Origin: an uncultured Pseudomonas sp.
Lineage (GTDB): Bacteria; Pseudomonadota; Gammaproteobacteria; Pseudomonadales; Pseudomonadaceae
Length of the DNA: 51,507 bases
NCBI RefSeq assembly: GCF_946885885.1
Contig: NZ_CAMPHN010000011.1
Span: 1-51,507 of the forward strand
Reading direction: 5' to 3'
Shown: positions 22,101-37,100 of the stretch, in pieces
How the letters are laid out: every line of letters begins with the position of its first letter
Position numbering within the stretch: the stretch's first letter is position 1
Made by a program: the position numbers and the translations under genes
The notes under the pieces: generated by a model
Seen by the model: only the letters and a program-made list of their open reading frames with translations
The model's database searches: none
Told to the model about the DNA's origin: nothing

Positions 22101-25100
22101 AGGCTCAGGGTTGCGTCTTCGTCGATGCCTTGGTCGCTGCGCAGGTTGAGAATTTTCTGGGCCCGCAAGGTCTGGCTTTCCCACTCAGCCTGAAGACGTA
22201 CTACCAGCACCCCATCGCTGCTTACCTGCGGTACCGCAACATCCAGTTCAATATATTCGTCGTCATTGGCCGCACGACTGAGCGCACGCGGAGCCGGGTT
22301 AGCTGGGTTCTGCGGGTCGCCGCCAATGTCCAGATGCAAGGTGGCCTGCTGCAATTGACGCAGTAGCACACGAACCGCAATGGACTCGCCGCCCTGCACG
22401 GTCTGGCCATCGTTCGGGCTGAGAATGCTCAGCTCAGGCGCGCCTTTCTTCCCGTCATAAGGCAGCAGCGTGATACTCGCCGGCTGGCTGCGCAGCCCGT
22501 TGAGATCCACGGCGCGGGCGCTGATGTGCAGCGGCTCGCTGGCGTCGGCAGCGACAGGTACACGCAAACGGCTCGGATCGGCCAGCCGCTGGCAGGCTTG
22601 GATATCGGCGAATGGGTCTGCTGCCTGGCTATCGATACAAGCCTCGACATAGTCGATGCCATAACGATCGGAGCTGCGCAGGACGACGTCGGTGGTTTCA
22701 CCACGTGGCACGAATTCGCCGTCCAATGGCGCGATAATCGCCAGCTGCGGTGGCGTCTGATCGGCCACCAGGTCGTAATGCCCCTGGAAGTACTGGTACC
22801 CGGAGCCGTTCAGGCCAACGCCAGCTCGCAGTTCGGTCGTTAATGGGTAATGCGCTTGCGGACTGCCAGGCAAGTCGCGCAGACGTGGATGCGCTTGTTC
22901 GACGCTGACCAGACCACTTTGCCGGTCGAGCATGGCGGTCACATAGCGGCCATCCTGCAAGCGGATTTCAGTGCTACGAATCTGATCCAGGTCCCCTTCC
23001 AGCTGAAAGCGCAGCTGAGCGGAGGTACTTTCCTCAACCGGCGTCGGCTGGGTAGCAAATTGCTGCAGGCGCAAGCTCGGCGCACTGACTTGCGCATCGA
23101 AACGGCGCTCGCTGATATTCGTGCCGTCGCTCGCACGCAGCAACAGACTGAAGCCTTGGTATTCGCCGCGTAGCTCAAGGGTAAAGGTACGGCTTGAAGG
23201 AATGGCAACCCAGTCGGTCTGGTAGGTCTTGCCGCCATCGGCGGAGAGGCGATAGAAGAATTTCAGCTTGTCCACGGCCTGCATATTGTCTTCAGCGGCC
23301 ACACCGAAGTCATAGCGGTTGCCTACCTTCAACTGGGTCGCTATCGACAGCGGTTGCCCAGACGGTTTTAACACCACGCTCAGCGAGTCGGCACGTGGCG
23401 GCAAGCGATCATCGGCGGTGTAACCACCCACATAGTTACCGCCCTGGATGGACTCACCGATAGCACTATTGCCTGCGGCGTCACGAATGCCATTCAAGGT
23501 CACTTTATAGACAGCGTTCGGCTCAAGGACTGCATCGCTGCGCAAACGCAGTTCTATGCGATTGCCCAGACTGACCGGTGCAATGAAGCGGGCACTGATG
23601 TCTTCCTCGGGTTGCGCATGGGTTTCATAGTCCCTGAATACCTTGAGCACGCTGAACGTCTCGACGCTAAGCGGCGAGCTGGACTCCAGAATCAGCGGAT
23701 TAACGGCATCCAGCGGCCTGATCACGCGCACCCTGGGTGGCGTGTCATCGATCACGGTCAACCATTGCGCGGGCTGACTGTCGATGCGCTCACCGCTGGA
23801 TTCGCGTACCAGGCTGATTTGGTACTGCCAGCCGGCCTGACTCGGTGGCGTCACGAAGTTCAGGCCAGTATCGGTCAAGGTAAAATCGACGCGATTGCCG
23901 GCATTGGGTTGGATGCCCTGCTGTGCCGGATACCAGTGCAGACTAAGGCCTTCCGATAACCCCTGAGCGGTAATCTGTACCGCAGTACCGCCACTGTCGC
24001 TGACCTGACCATTGTTCGCCTTGTTGGACAGAACGCTCTCGATAACCAGCGGCGCAGAAACCGCCAATGCCGTCGGCAAGATTGCGCGCAGTTGACCGTA
24101 ACGGGCCTGCACCCTATACAACTGCGGTTGATCGAGTTGCAGGGAGAAGCTCAGTTGATCGCCCACGGCGTTGACCTGGAATTGCTCAGGGCTCAACACC
24201 CGCTCGCCAACCTGTAGCTCATCGATAAGCTGCAACTGGCGACCGCGCAATACATAGGTGCGCATCTCTCCGGCAAGACTGCGGTTGGGTTGCAAGGCAT
24301 CGAGACGCACTAATGCGGCCCCGAAGAAATCGGCCCCGTCTACTAACCAAGGCAAATCGAAATTCACCTCCGCGCCCTGTAGCCAGTTAAGGGGAGGCTG
24401 AGCAATGGCCAGGCGATACAGGCCTGCTGGTTCGAATACCGGGTGCTGGGGAACCACACGCAACTCGGCGCCCAACGCTTGGGAGTGACTGGCGATCCCG
24501 GTGCCGGAAAGCTCGCTCAAATCGGCGCTGGCCGACTGCCAGGCATAAGCGGGACCGGTCAGGCTTAATGCCAGTGTTTCATCGGCGGCCGCCAAAGCCC
24601 CGGGCATCACGGCCCAGGTATTGTTCATCGGCAGTACGGCGTTGGAATAGCCAGCGCCAACGCGCCACTCCAACAGATTGCCGTTCAACTCCAGTTGGTC
24701 GACTTTGCTTCCGGCAGGGATGCTGGCTATCAGCCGGCGAGTCAGCGTCTGCGGCTCGCTCATCTCGAGATCGAAGACCTGAATCTCGCTGCCCGAGTGC
24801 CGAGCCAGCAACTCACCCTGCACCGCTATTTTGCCAGCGGTCGAGAACGGCAGGCTGAGATCGCCGAGCAGTGGTTCGCCACGGCCACGCAACAAAGCGG
24901 CGCGCTGGAGTATCTGCAATGTATCGCCGCCTTGCAGGTAAACGCGGCTGCCATCCAACCAAACCCGCTGAACCGCAGATAGCCCATGATTGTGGCGGCT
25001 CATCACCTGCTCGGGAGCACGCGCACTCCGCACTTCCAGATAATCTTCGTACAGCAGATAGATTGCGCGACTATCCAGCGTCACCCCGATCAGATCGGCC

Positions 25101-28100
25101 GGTGTTTCCAGGGTCAGTTCCTGCAATTCCGGACCTTGGACCTGGCCAAAGAACACCCGCCCTTCAGCCTTGGTCAGCAACAAGTCACCCGCCAGGCTTA
25201 GGCTCTGATAATCGATCTTGCGGCTATTGGGTAGCGGCGCGAGCGCACGCGGGGCATAGAGGTTGCTCAGGTCATAAACCTGCAATTGAGCGTTATTGTC
25301 GAGCAGCGCAGCATAGCCTTCGCCCAAAGCGATATCGCGGATGTCGAATGCGCTTGTCCACTTGGCCAGAAATTGCGGCTTGCTGCTGTCACGCAGACTG
25401 AATAGCTGCACATCACGGGCACTTGCGACCATCAATAGATCGGCGTACCGACGGAAATGGTTGGCCCCAGTGAGCTGTTGCTGCCCCGGCAAATCGATAC
25501 GCATACTGCTGTCGCGTGCGGTATCGCTGGCGAACCCTTGGTTGCTGACCTCTATGCGTAGCGTGCCTAGCGTGTCATCCGGCACAACGAAGCTAAGGAG
25601 ATCGGCACGCTCCAAACGCACATCGGCAAGCAATCGATCATTTATCCGTACCTGAGTCGCTTCGCCGAAGCCACGGCCTTGCAGACCGATGAACTGGCCT
25701 GCGTTGAAGGTAAAGCGTTTAGTGCTGGACGACAGCACACCACTAAGGCGGTTGTACTCGCCCGACTTGTCGATTTGCGGATCGGCCACATAGGTCATTG
25801 CAGCGGCCTGGAAGCTCTCCTGACCGCCTTGACGCAGACGCAGACCGACCAGCAAGTTAGCGCTTGGCGAAGCCGCCAGACCAGGGATACGGAAACGTAA
25901 CTCGTACTCGTCGCGATAAAGGATATCGCTGGCCGGGACGCGCAGGCCTCCCACCTCGATGATCAGATTCTCCCCGAAACCACGGCCACGCAGCGTAGCC
26001 TCGCTGCCGCCGCGCCAACTGGACTGCCGCGGGCTCAAACTGTCGAGTTCGAGCTGGGCTTCGCTATCGGCGATAAAACGGAAGCGATAGTCATGGCCCA
26101 GGGAGCGCTTCTGTTGGTCGCGCAAGTCACCCGCCAGCACCACTTCATATTGTTTACCGGGGGTCAGCGCATTCGGCCGGATCACCAGACGGCCGACACC
26201 TACCTGTGCGACCTGACTTGGTACCGCCACCCCGTCGAGGCGCAGCTGGATCAGTTCGCTACCATGGTCGCGCAGCTGTTGATTATCCAGCAGGCGGTTG
26301 AACTGCACTTCAATCGCCCCATCGCGCGGCAAGCGACCCGAAGGACGAGGGCTCTGCGAAAGAACCGCCAAGTTCTGATAGGCCAAGGTGTTCAAGCTAC
26401 CGCCCAGCTGGTTGCCTGCGCTGAGGCTCTCCAGCGGATTCTCGGCCGGCTCGCCGTTGACGAAAACGAAGGAGCTACCGGCATACAGCGCCTGGCTACC
26501 CAGCGACAGGCTGGTGACATTACCCAATACACTGAAGTAGTCGCGCAGCGCGATGTTCTCGCGCACCTGGCCGTTGAGCCAAGGCGAAATGTCGAACAGC
26601 TGCACGTCACCCTGGCCGCCGGCTACGTACAGCGTTTGTCCGGCAAGTTGCAGTTGGCCCGCAAACAGATCGCCGCTGCTGACCAGGTAGGCCAGTTTCA
26701 GATCGGCCACCGGGCTGGCACTGGTGTCGCTGTCGATGCCGAACAATTGCACGGTGGCGCTGCTACCGCTGGAGACCAGCAGTTGTTCCGGCAGCACCAG
26801 TATGTCTTCAGGCACGAAGGAATTACCGGCCACGTCACGGGTATTCACCCGGCGCTGCACCCGGTATTCACCGCTGGAAAGCTCGATTTCGACCAGTTGC
26901 CGTTGCTGCGGCAGCGTCATCCACAAGCTCGAGCCGGCGAGGCGCAGACGACTCGGTACGCCGCCCAGGCGCGCCGTATCGAGCAAGCCAAGGTCGATCA
27001 ACTTCAATTCCGAGGTCAAACGATAGAGGCGGATACCTTGCTGGTAAGCCACATAGATAAGCCCGTCCCCGCTGGCCAAGGCATTGATCTCGGCGGGCAT
27101 TTCCAACTCGGTGATGCGCTCAGGCTCTGCCGGCAGGGTCAGATCGAACTGCAGCAACTTACGTCCACCGGCAACGAATAACTGTTGCTCGGCAATGGTC
27201 ATATCGACGAAGCCACGGGGCGACAAGCCGTTCTGTGCTTCGTAGTGGTAGTACTTCTCGGTGTCGAGGAACTTCTTGGTGACGATGACCGGGTGCACCG
27301 GATCGCTGATATCGGCAACTATCAGGCGAGCTTCCTTGCTGGTGATACGCGACATGCCCCCCTGCAAGCTGACCTTGTCGAAACTGCCGCCGGTAATCAC
27401 ATAGAGCAACTGGGATTCGGCATTGTCCAAGCGGGTAATTGCGGCAATGGGGCCAGCCACTTCGGATGGCAGGTTGACCGAGCCGGTAGGGACGCCGGTG
27501 TAGAAATACTCCACGGGTGCTTCGCTCTGCTCGCCCGGGAACAACTGGCTGGAGACGGTTACCTTGGCCTTGCCGAAACTGCCCGCTGGCGCACGCACCT
27601 CGATACGGTTGCTGCTCAGCACTTTAAGATCGCCCGCCAAAGCGCCGGCGAAACGCACTTGCATATAGTGGTTGAAACCACGGCCATACAGTGTGATCAG
27701 GTTGCCGCCCTGTGGCGGACCGGTTTTTGGCTGTAGATCGTCGATCTCGATCTGCGGCAGGATCGTCATAGCGCCCTGGCGGATATAAGCCAGGTTCTGA
27801 TCTAAGCGCTCGACCTTGACCGGCAGAATCGCACTAATGCCATTCAACTGCAGATCGGGCACCTGCACTCGCAGTTCGGTATCGCTGACGCTCACGAGCT
27901 GCTCGGGCTGCAGGCGGGTTTCGCCAAGCCATACGGCCAATTGCTCAGGCGCGATGCCAAAGCCGGAACCGCGGATCAGCGCTTGCTCACCACCCGCAGC
28001 ATGGAAATAGTGCAGACCGGCTACGCCCTCGACTTCGCGCTGAACCTGGCTGATCTGCGGCCGCACACCGGTACGGCGCTCCAGTTGCAGCAAGAATGCT

Positions 28101-31100
28101 TTGCGCAAGGTGTGCCCTTGCAAATCCATCAACGCCTGGCCAACTTCAATATGCAGCTCGCCTTGATAGTCGCCCTTGAAACGTAACTCGATCGAACCGC
28201 CACGCAGGGTATTGCTACCCACTATCTCGTAGGCGGAACCATCCAGCGGCTGGCCCTGGCCATCGAGCACACGGACCGCTTGGGCCAAGTGCGCGGCGTC
28301 GCTGTTGATCAGGTTATTGAAGGCAATCTTTACAACCTCATTGAGGCCAATAACCGCCCCGGCGCCTGGCGTGGACGACGTCACCGCGAGATGCGGTTGG
28401 ATATTGATCTCTACACCCGTGCCATTGCTCTGCATGATCTGGCCACCCATCCCCAGCAACTCGCCGCTGCTGGTCTGGTTCTGCCAGTAGATGGTTTCGT
28501 ACTCACCTTGCGCATCGACTTCCAGCAGCAGGTAACGATTGCCAGTGGCGACGCTGATCAGCCCTTGCTGAACCTGCAAGGTCGGCAGGCTGAGAGCCGC
28601 GCTCACGGAATCGCTAGCGACGGTGCCGCGCTCGATTGCCTGGACGCGGTAGTCGAGCTGCTCGCCAAATTCCTTGAAAGTAGCCAGATACAGCTGCTTG
28701 TTACGCAGGAACAGCACATACAACTCGCCGTTCAGCCACTGCAGATCCACCGGGGCACCCAACAGATCGGCGCGCAGACTGCCGTCGAAGGCGATACTCG
28801 GTAGAGGCGCCTGGGCGCCCAACTCGTTGCGCCCCAGCGGCAGGAACCGCACGTAGCCGGTGCCCAGATCATTCGCTGCGGCCACCGCCAGGGTACGGCG
28901 CTCCTGCTCCACCGCCACATCGAGGGCGCGATGGTTCGGCAGGGACAGCGTAGATACAAGTAACGGGCGATTAAGGTCGTTGATATCGACCACACTGATA
29001 CCGCTGCGGTCGTTGGCCAGATAGACCGCCTTATCCAACACTTCCAAGCCCAGCACCGGCGCGTCCAGGCGCAGTTGCGACAGGCGGATCGGCCGTTCCC
29101 ACAAACCGATATCGTAGATTTCCAGGCCAGCGGTCATCAGGAAGCGATTGCCCAAGTGCGCGGCAGCACCCGCTTTCACACCGATGAACAACAGATCTTC
29201 GATAGCCTGGGCAGCACCGATTTGCATCGGTGGATAATTGGGCAGCACTACCCCTAGACCTTTGGGCAGGGTGTAGGAAAGCGCACCGACCTTGATCTCG
29301 CGGGTGGTTGCGCCACTTGGGATGCGCAAGAAGATGTCGTAGATATCCGGATCGATCACACCCGGCAGGGTGAAGCTGAAGACTTTCTGAGTCTGCACAT
29401 CGTCTTGCAAATCGATGGTGGTAACACCCGGCGCTTCAACCACAGGGCTGCGGCCCGTATAGATCTCGGTCGCACTGTGGCGCGCACGCAAAAGTACGCG
29501 GCTGCCCGGCAGCAAGGCTTCATGACTGGCGCCGATGGTGACTTTCTGGCCACCCTGCTTGCCCGCCGAGTCCGGCGAGATAGTGAACTTGACCTGCTCC
29601 AACGACTGCTCGGAGCCGACCACCAGGGCACCGAGATAATCGTCGCGCAACCCGCCATCGTCCAGACGCAAATGCCATTGACCGGGAGTCAGCGGCAACA
29701 GATCGAGCGCGTGAGCGGCGATTTCCAGGCGTTCGGCATTAACCCACTGCAGCTGAATCGGATACTGATTGATGTAGCCTTGCACCGATTGCGAGAAGCC
29801 ACTGCCGTGGATCACCACAGTGTCTTGTGCACCACGATGGAAGCTGGCGTTCTCCAGGTAGTCGATACGCGGTTGACTGGCTCCCGCCGGCGCAACGCGG
29901 AAATCGACCTGGAACGGTGCCCACAGGCCACTGCCCCGCAGGTTGCGTGCGCTATCCAGACGCAGGCGCAATTGAGCGCCCGGCGTCGGCGTGAAGCGCA
30001 GCGCGACACGACTGGCCGACTGGCCATCGCCGTTCAAGGCTTCGATGCTGGGCACAGACAGAGGCTGTTCGGCATTGCCCAGATCAAGCAGTTGCACAGC
30101 CCCCTCGGCACGCAGCGATTCCAAGGTCACAGGCTCGTTAAAGGTCAGCTCCAGCGCCTGTTCGCCGGCTGGCAGAATACCGCCCTGCTTGGCCGAGGAA
30201 TCCAGCACCAGTGCGCCAGGCAACTCCAGAAGGGTCAGACCTTGAGTACCGGATCCGGCCACCAGGCGGTTCTTGAAAAGGTCCAGCGCTTCAATGCGCT
30301 CCTGGTTACCCGCAGAGATAATCCGTGGTTGCAAGGGCTCACGGATATCCACCACCACCACGCCACTCTCGGCGGCAACGAACAGCAGGCTACCGGCCAA
30401 ACGCAGCCGTACACCGCGACCAGGAGACGACTGCAACTGACCGCCGAGATCGACACGTACGCGCTCTAAAGGCTGATCACGATTGATGATCTCCAAACCA
30501 CGACTGCCCACCGCGACCAGCATATAGCGGCCGTAGACCAGCGCATCCTGCGGATTGGCTTCGAAGTCGAAGTTGCGCTGCTGGCTCGGGTCGAACAGGT
30601 TGAGGGTCTGGATGCTACCAGTCGGGGCATCCGTCGCCTTGACCAAGGACTCGTTCCAGCCTGGGCACTTGACCCAGGCGGCGCTGCGGATATTACCGCC
30701 ACTCAGCAGCCAGCCATCTTCCAGGCGCAACAGCGCACCACCGTTGAGCCCCGTCGGAGCTGGGAGACGGAGTGGATCTTCGCCATCCTGATAATTCAGC
30801 GCCATCAGACCGGTACCGCTGGAAGGCCCGATCTTGAAGGCACAAGTGTCACTGTTTGGCGGCTCGGCGTCGATCGAGGCACCCGCGGCGAACAAACCAT
30901 CGCCCTGCTTGATCAGACGGCTGACCGGGCTGCCCAGCCTCTCTTCCTGAATCACTTGCAGGCCGTTCTGTTCATCCAGATTCAACCGCGCAACGCCGCC
31001 AACGCCACTGGCCACATAGAGACGTTTGCGCCAGGTGTTTTCTTCCCATTCCAGGGTCGGGGCAATTTGCAGCGAATCGATACCGATCGGGAAATTTTGC

Positions 31101-34100
31101 GCGGCCTGACGGGCGAGAATTTCCTGTTCTTGTGGGGTTGGCTCCAGCGAACCGCTGGACATATAGGCTCTGGCAAGGCGCTCGTTGATACTCATGGCCT
31201 GAATCTTCAGATTCAGGCGCTGCGGATCGCTCGGTAGAGCCGGAGAGCCGCCAACCAACTGCGGCTGGCTAGGATTCTGTACGGAGAAGGCGGCAGCCCG
31301 GTAGTTCTCAGGCAACCAGCCACCAATGGGCAGGGCCTGCCGTCCATAGCCCTCTACCATATAGCCGCCGTTGGTCAGCGCCACACCGGTCTGCTGGTCG
31401 ATCCACAGGTCGCTCGGGAATATCAAAGAAGGATGCAGCTCGGACAGTTTGCGCAAGCCGTAACCGAAGCTCTTATCGCCGTTCAGACGCGTTTGGTTGC
31501 CATAACGATCCTCACCCAGCACCTCGACTTTACCCGGTGCGCCACGCGGCGAAGTCACCCGCATACGGGTGCTGGACAGTACATCGATACGCCCGACCGG
31601 CAGGCCACCGAAGCGCACCTTGAGGCCATCCATAACACTGTTGCCCGGCTCGAAACCGTCGCCCGTGATGGTCACGAGAGTGTCGCCGGCAACAGGTCCC
31701 CACAGCGGGGTAAGCTGGTCGAAGCGAATGGGTGCATCCACCAGCAGGGCACCCTCCAGCACCGCCTGCTGCATCACGCCGTCGCGCACTGCCGCCAGGG
31801 TCAGGTTGTACTGACCTGCGCGCGGCAGGGCCGGCACGCTAACCTCAAGAATGGCCGGAGCAGTGTCGTTGTCGCGAGAGACACCTACTATTTGCGCGGC
31901 CTGATCGCCGATATATACATGTACCTGGGCGAGGTTGGCGGGCAAACCGCGCGCGCTCACGGTAATCAGGCTGGCTTGGTCACGGGCTACGCGGCGCGGC
32001 ACCACGGCCTCGAGCGAAAGCACCTCATCACGCGCCCCGCGGTACGTCAGGCTGACCCGCTGATCCTGCGCCAGGGTATGCAGCACCAGCGGGCTCTTCC
32101 CAGGAAGTGGCTTGACCGAGGCCAGACCCGCCTTGACCAGCAGGGTCAGGCGATCGCCGACCCGCAACTGCTCGGCACTGGCGTTCGCCAAGGTCAGCTT
32201 GGCGTCGTTGCTGGTGATCAGCACATTGGACGTCAGCGTCTCGCCCTGCGGGCCGAGCAGCAGGAACTGTTGCTCGTTAGCTGAATATTGGTCGATTGCC
32301 TTGCTGAAACGTGCAATGACTTGCAGGCTGCCGTCCGGCTGACGGTCGAGAATGCCGTTACGTGGATCGACCATGTGCAAACGCAGGAGGACGTCCGGCA
32401 CCACTTGCAGAATGCTGCCGTTGGCCTCCACGCCACCGGCGAGTGCCGAGTAAGCATCCGCAACCACGCTTTCCACGCTGCTGCCGGCAGGAGCCTCCAT
32501 GCTGCGGCCCGGTAGCGGACGTAGCGGGTCGGTGACATCGATGGTCAGCACACCCTTATTGCCACGGGCGACATAGAGCGTGTTGCCGTTGAAGTCGAGG
32601 TCGTAGACATAGCCGATATCGTTGACCCGCGCCACCACTTGCGGCTTGGCCGGATTCAGCAGATCGACTACGGCAATGCCGCTGCTACCTGCGGCCACAT
32701 AAGCGTAGCGCCCTTGCAGGGAAACACGCGTGCCTGGCAGATCCAACTGCGCCAAACGCTGTAGGCCCTGGGCTTTGTCCTGTTTGAATACATAGAAGCC
32801 ACCACTGCCATTGGCTTCCTGAGTAAGCAAGATATTGGTTTTAAAATTGAACGCACCGCCCACGCCCACCAGCAGGTCGGCATCACCCAGCGTTGCGTTC
32901 TGGGTTGCGATGTCGAGTAGAGGCAGTTTGGACTCGGTCGCCAAACTCTCGACCAGATAGGTTTTGTTTGGCAGGAAGGCATCGACGATACCTACACCCT
33001 CTTCACCCATGGCCAGCAGCACTCGGGCATTGCGTACACGCAGACCGCGCACGGCCTTGCTCGGCAGCTCCAACGCGCTCAATAGGGTGGTACGTGCTGG
33101 ATCCAGTTGATCGAATGCGACGGTGAACAGGCGAGATTCGATAGCATTGCCGCTGCCATCCAGGCGAACGCCGGTGATATAGGCACGATCGCTAGCGCGC
33201 TCGAAATAGGGTTCTACACCTACAGCAATGAATCCGCCGGGCAGGGATATTTTCGACACAACACGGTCGTCACGGCCGTCGCGATTACGGTCGAGCAACC
33301 GCAACATATCGTCTGGGTTGACCACGTTGTCGCCAGCATTGACGGCATACACCACAACCCCTGCTTCGCCCTGGGCAGCGAACAGATAGCTGCCGGACGG
33401 ATCCAGCGCCAGGTCATAAATTCGACCCTTGTCACGAATCAGTGCCTGGGGCGGCTGTTGATAGGTAAAGGCCTTGAGCAAGGTGCCTTGCTGCCCAGTG
33501 CCTGTAAGTTTGACCACTACATCAACGCTACCGAGAGAAGCGGCGGGGCTGATGACTTCCAGGGTTTCAGCATCGAGTACTTTATATTGAGTCGCTTCGA
33601 AATCACCGAACAGGACGTTCATGGCGCCGGGATCGCTGCGGAAACCCTGACCTTTGATCAGTACCCGGGTGCCGCCATTGAACGAACCTTGCGCAGGAGT
33701 CAGGGAGCGCACCAGCAAGGGCTCGACAAACTGCACAGCACCTACTTTGGACGCCTTGCTACCGTTACCACTGATCACCTGTAAGCTCGCAGGCCCAGGC
33801 AGGCTGTTTGGCGCCTGGACGCTATAGCGAGTGCGGCCATCGAGCAGGGTCTCACGCAGCTCCCCGGTGGCAATCTGACCGGATAGGTTGAACTGCGGTT
33901 GACCGGTACTGCCGGAGAGAACGACTTCCAGCTCGCCACCGCCGATATCCAGGGTGCCAGGAGTGACGCTCTCGATAGCGATCTGCGGCCCCGCAGCCAA
34001 GCCGGTGCGGAAGCGAATGCCATGCTCCATTAGCCCGCGGGTACGGCGACTGGCCAGATCGCCCTTGAGACTGATGCGATAACCGCTGGAGGCGGCAAGC

Positions 34101-37100
34101 GGCTGTTCGGGCTGCAAGCGCAATACGCGCTGATCGGCACTTCGCTCGATAGCGAAGGCGACGTTTTCCGGCTGCTGGCCGGCTTGCGCGTCGCGCTGCA
34201 GACTCAGGAAATTACGCAATTGAGCATCGTCGAACTTACTCAACGAGCGGGTAAAACGCAGCTCCAGCGAACTATCCAGCGGCACGCCGTCGCTCTGGTC
34301 GCGCGGCGAGCTGCTGACCAGTTCAAGGGTCAGCAGATCCACCAGCCCGAGATGGGATATGTGGGGTTGCGGATACGTTCTCTTCGCCGCGAAGACGACG
34401 ATGCCCTGGTCGGTAACGACCAACGGATAGCCGCGACGGGATTTCGTCAGCAGGCCGTCCGGTACGCCCAGGCAGCGATACGGCAACGCCAAGGCATCGA
34501 GCAGGCTGATGTTGTCGGGACGACTGAAGTCGTAAAAACCTAAATAATCTTGCGGCGCTTCATAGCATTCCGCACCGCCCTCTGCAGCACCATGAGTCAA
34601 ATTGATGCCGGTGGTGGCCAGGGCATGAATGCCTCTGCTTCGTCCCGGTACGCTGAAACCGCCCGATTGATAACGGCCCACTTCGCGGATATAGGCAGGA
34701 CGGCTGGCATCATAGAGCTCCAGACCATCGCCCATGGCAAAACGGCTACCATCGGCACTCAGCGCGGTCAGTCCCGCCGTGTCGCTATCGCCGATCTGGG
34801 GCAGGGAAGGCTTGCTGAGGTCGAAGATCACTCGACGCGCGCCGTTGACCACATGCAATGTATCGCCGATCACCGCGATATCTTGCACATCACTAAGGGT
34901 TTGAGAGCGCCCGCCGAGGGTCGCATAGGTAATCCGCCGCACCACGCTTGGTCGCATGGGGTCGGCGATACTGACTACCGCAACCCCTTCCTTGCGGCTG
35001 GCAATCAGTGCAAGACCCTGATGCACCAGAACCTTCTCCACCACGTCGTTGAACGGCAGCGGCAGGCTATAGCGGATACCGCGATCCTTGCCCGGCGGTT
35101 GTTCGGTCAGATCGTCGGGGTCGCGAATTTCGCGGTCATAGACCAACAGCAGGCTGCGGCCTTCATACTCGGTATCGATAAACGGGAAGTTATAGCCCCG
35201 CGCGGCCACATAGAGCTGCTTGTCGGCCAGTGCCATCGCGCTCGGCTGCACATCCTGCGGCAGGTTGTAGTAACCCAAGCCGTGGCGTGGCGCAGCCTGA
35301 TCGACCTGTGCGGGATCGTATTTGACCAGACTGATCCAGCCAGGCGCGTAGTAATGCTGCAACTCTTCCAGGGTTGCCAGTTTATCCGGCCGTACTACGC
35401 CCTGTCCGAGCTCCCCGCGTCCAAGCACGTAAACCATGCGCAAATCGCTATCCACCGCCAGATCGACGATATGGCCTGGCGGCAATTTCAGCGGATCGGG
35501 TACGTAATCCGTGAGTTGTCCTCTTTCCAATTTGCTCAGCCGCGCATCGATCTCCCCGCGCGTCATAGCGGGTTCGCTTTCCAGGCCGCGATCCAATTGC
35601 AGGCGTCCATAGAACAGCGCGTTGCGCTGCACGTAGCGACGGCCGAGCTCATCGCTCAACTCGATATCGATAAAGCCGCGGTAACCGCCGCCCTCGTCGT
35701 CGCGCAGGTCTGGCACCAGCCAGCTCATGCGTTCGGCGCTGTACAAGCGCAGATCGGCCGAACCGACCTTGACGCTCTGTGCCGTATCCGGCTCGCCGCT
35801 CTTGTAGGCGGTCAGCGTCATGCCGGCGTGGAAACCCTTGCCGACCAACGCCACACGGTCGTTCTGGCCGCTCTGGGATGTCCGCACCACAGCCGGGGTC
35901 AGGTGAGAAATCGACAGCTCGTCAACAAAGACGAAACCGCCCAGAACGGTATCGGAAAGACCGCTTTCGTTATGGACGCTGACCGTCGCCGGGCCGGGGT
36001 AATTGGGTACCGTCTTGGCGTAGAGACTAACGATAGCGGTCTCGGCATCTACTGTACGGCTTTCGATAACCAGTGGCTCGCCCCCCACCATCAGGCGCAA
36101 CTGATCACTGAAATTCCGACCTCGGACAACGATTTCGGTGCCCCCACGCACGTCCCCGACATTGACGCATGAGTTGCGTTCGCGGCTTTCGCGGGTGCAG
36201 ATACTCTCGATATCCGGGTACAACGCATCCGCCGGCGCGGTGCTGAAGTTGAATAGGTAGTCGGCAGCCATCGGCTGACCGGTAACCGCGGTCAAGCCTT
36301 GCTTGATCCGCACGTAGTAGCGCTGCCGCGCTTGCAGGCTCTGACCTTCCTTGCGCGTCAGCTGGATACGTCGCTTGGTAGTGTCGCTCCCTCGACTGGC
36401 GAAGGCCAAGTCGAATAATCCGGTCACGTCACTACCGATCTGCGCATCGCCCTCCAATACTTGGACATAGTCGCCCAGCACCGTGGATTCCGGCAGCACT
36501 GCGGAGAGCTCGATAAGGATTGCCGGCAACTGGGTGCTGACATCGCTCTCGCCAACCTGGGGCGTGTGTTGCAGCACGGTCAAGGCTGGAAGGTCTATGC
36601 GGCCAATACCGCCTTTGCCGGCAGCGACCTGAATGCCTCCACGCGCCAAGGTCACGCCACGAACCCCGAAGTTGTCCGCCTTGGCGTTGCGCTGAATCAT
36701 GACCGGAACGCTGGCATCCAACCCGCTCTCACCGACCCGCGCCAGATCGATGATCTGCACCAAACTCTGGGATGGTTTGTCCCCCTGGTCGGATAACAAT
36801 TGGGTGACATAGGCCAGGTTGCCGGACAGGTGGACGTCGTATAGACCGTCGGAAGCCAGATCCGGGCGGTGCGGCTCGATTTCCACCACCTGCACCAGGC
36901 GCGGCTGGTCAGGCTCGCCGATATCGATGCGCGACAAGCGCGCGCTATCGCCGGCGCCTGCCATATCGGTCACAAAGAGTTGATCGCCAACCAAGTGCAA
37001 GCGGTTGGCGATGCCCAGGGTATCGACGCGCGCGACTATAGGCATGGCCGGCGTGCTCAGGTCGGCAACCACCACTCCCTCTTCCGACGCGGCGATATAG

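Noticed and set aside
34550..36172. Long plus-strand open frame (540 codons) opposite the giant gene
   Set aside because: It is antisense to propeller 2 and an IPT pair. It shows no signal peptide, motif or ribosome-binding site, and is expected by chance in GC-rich DNA opposite a long gene.
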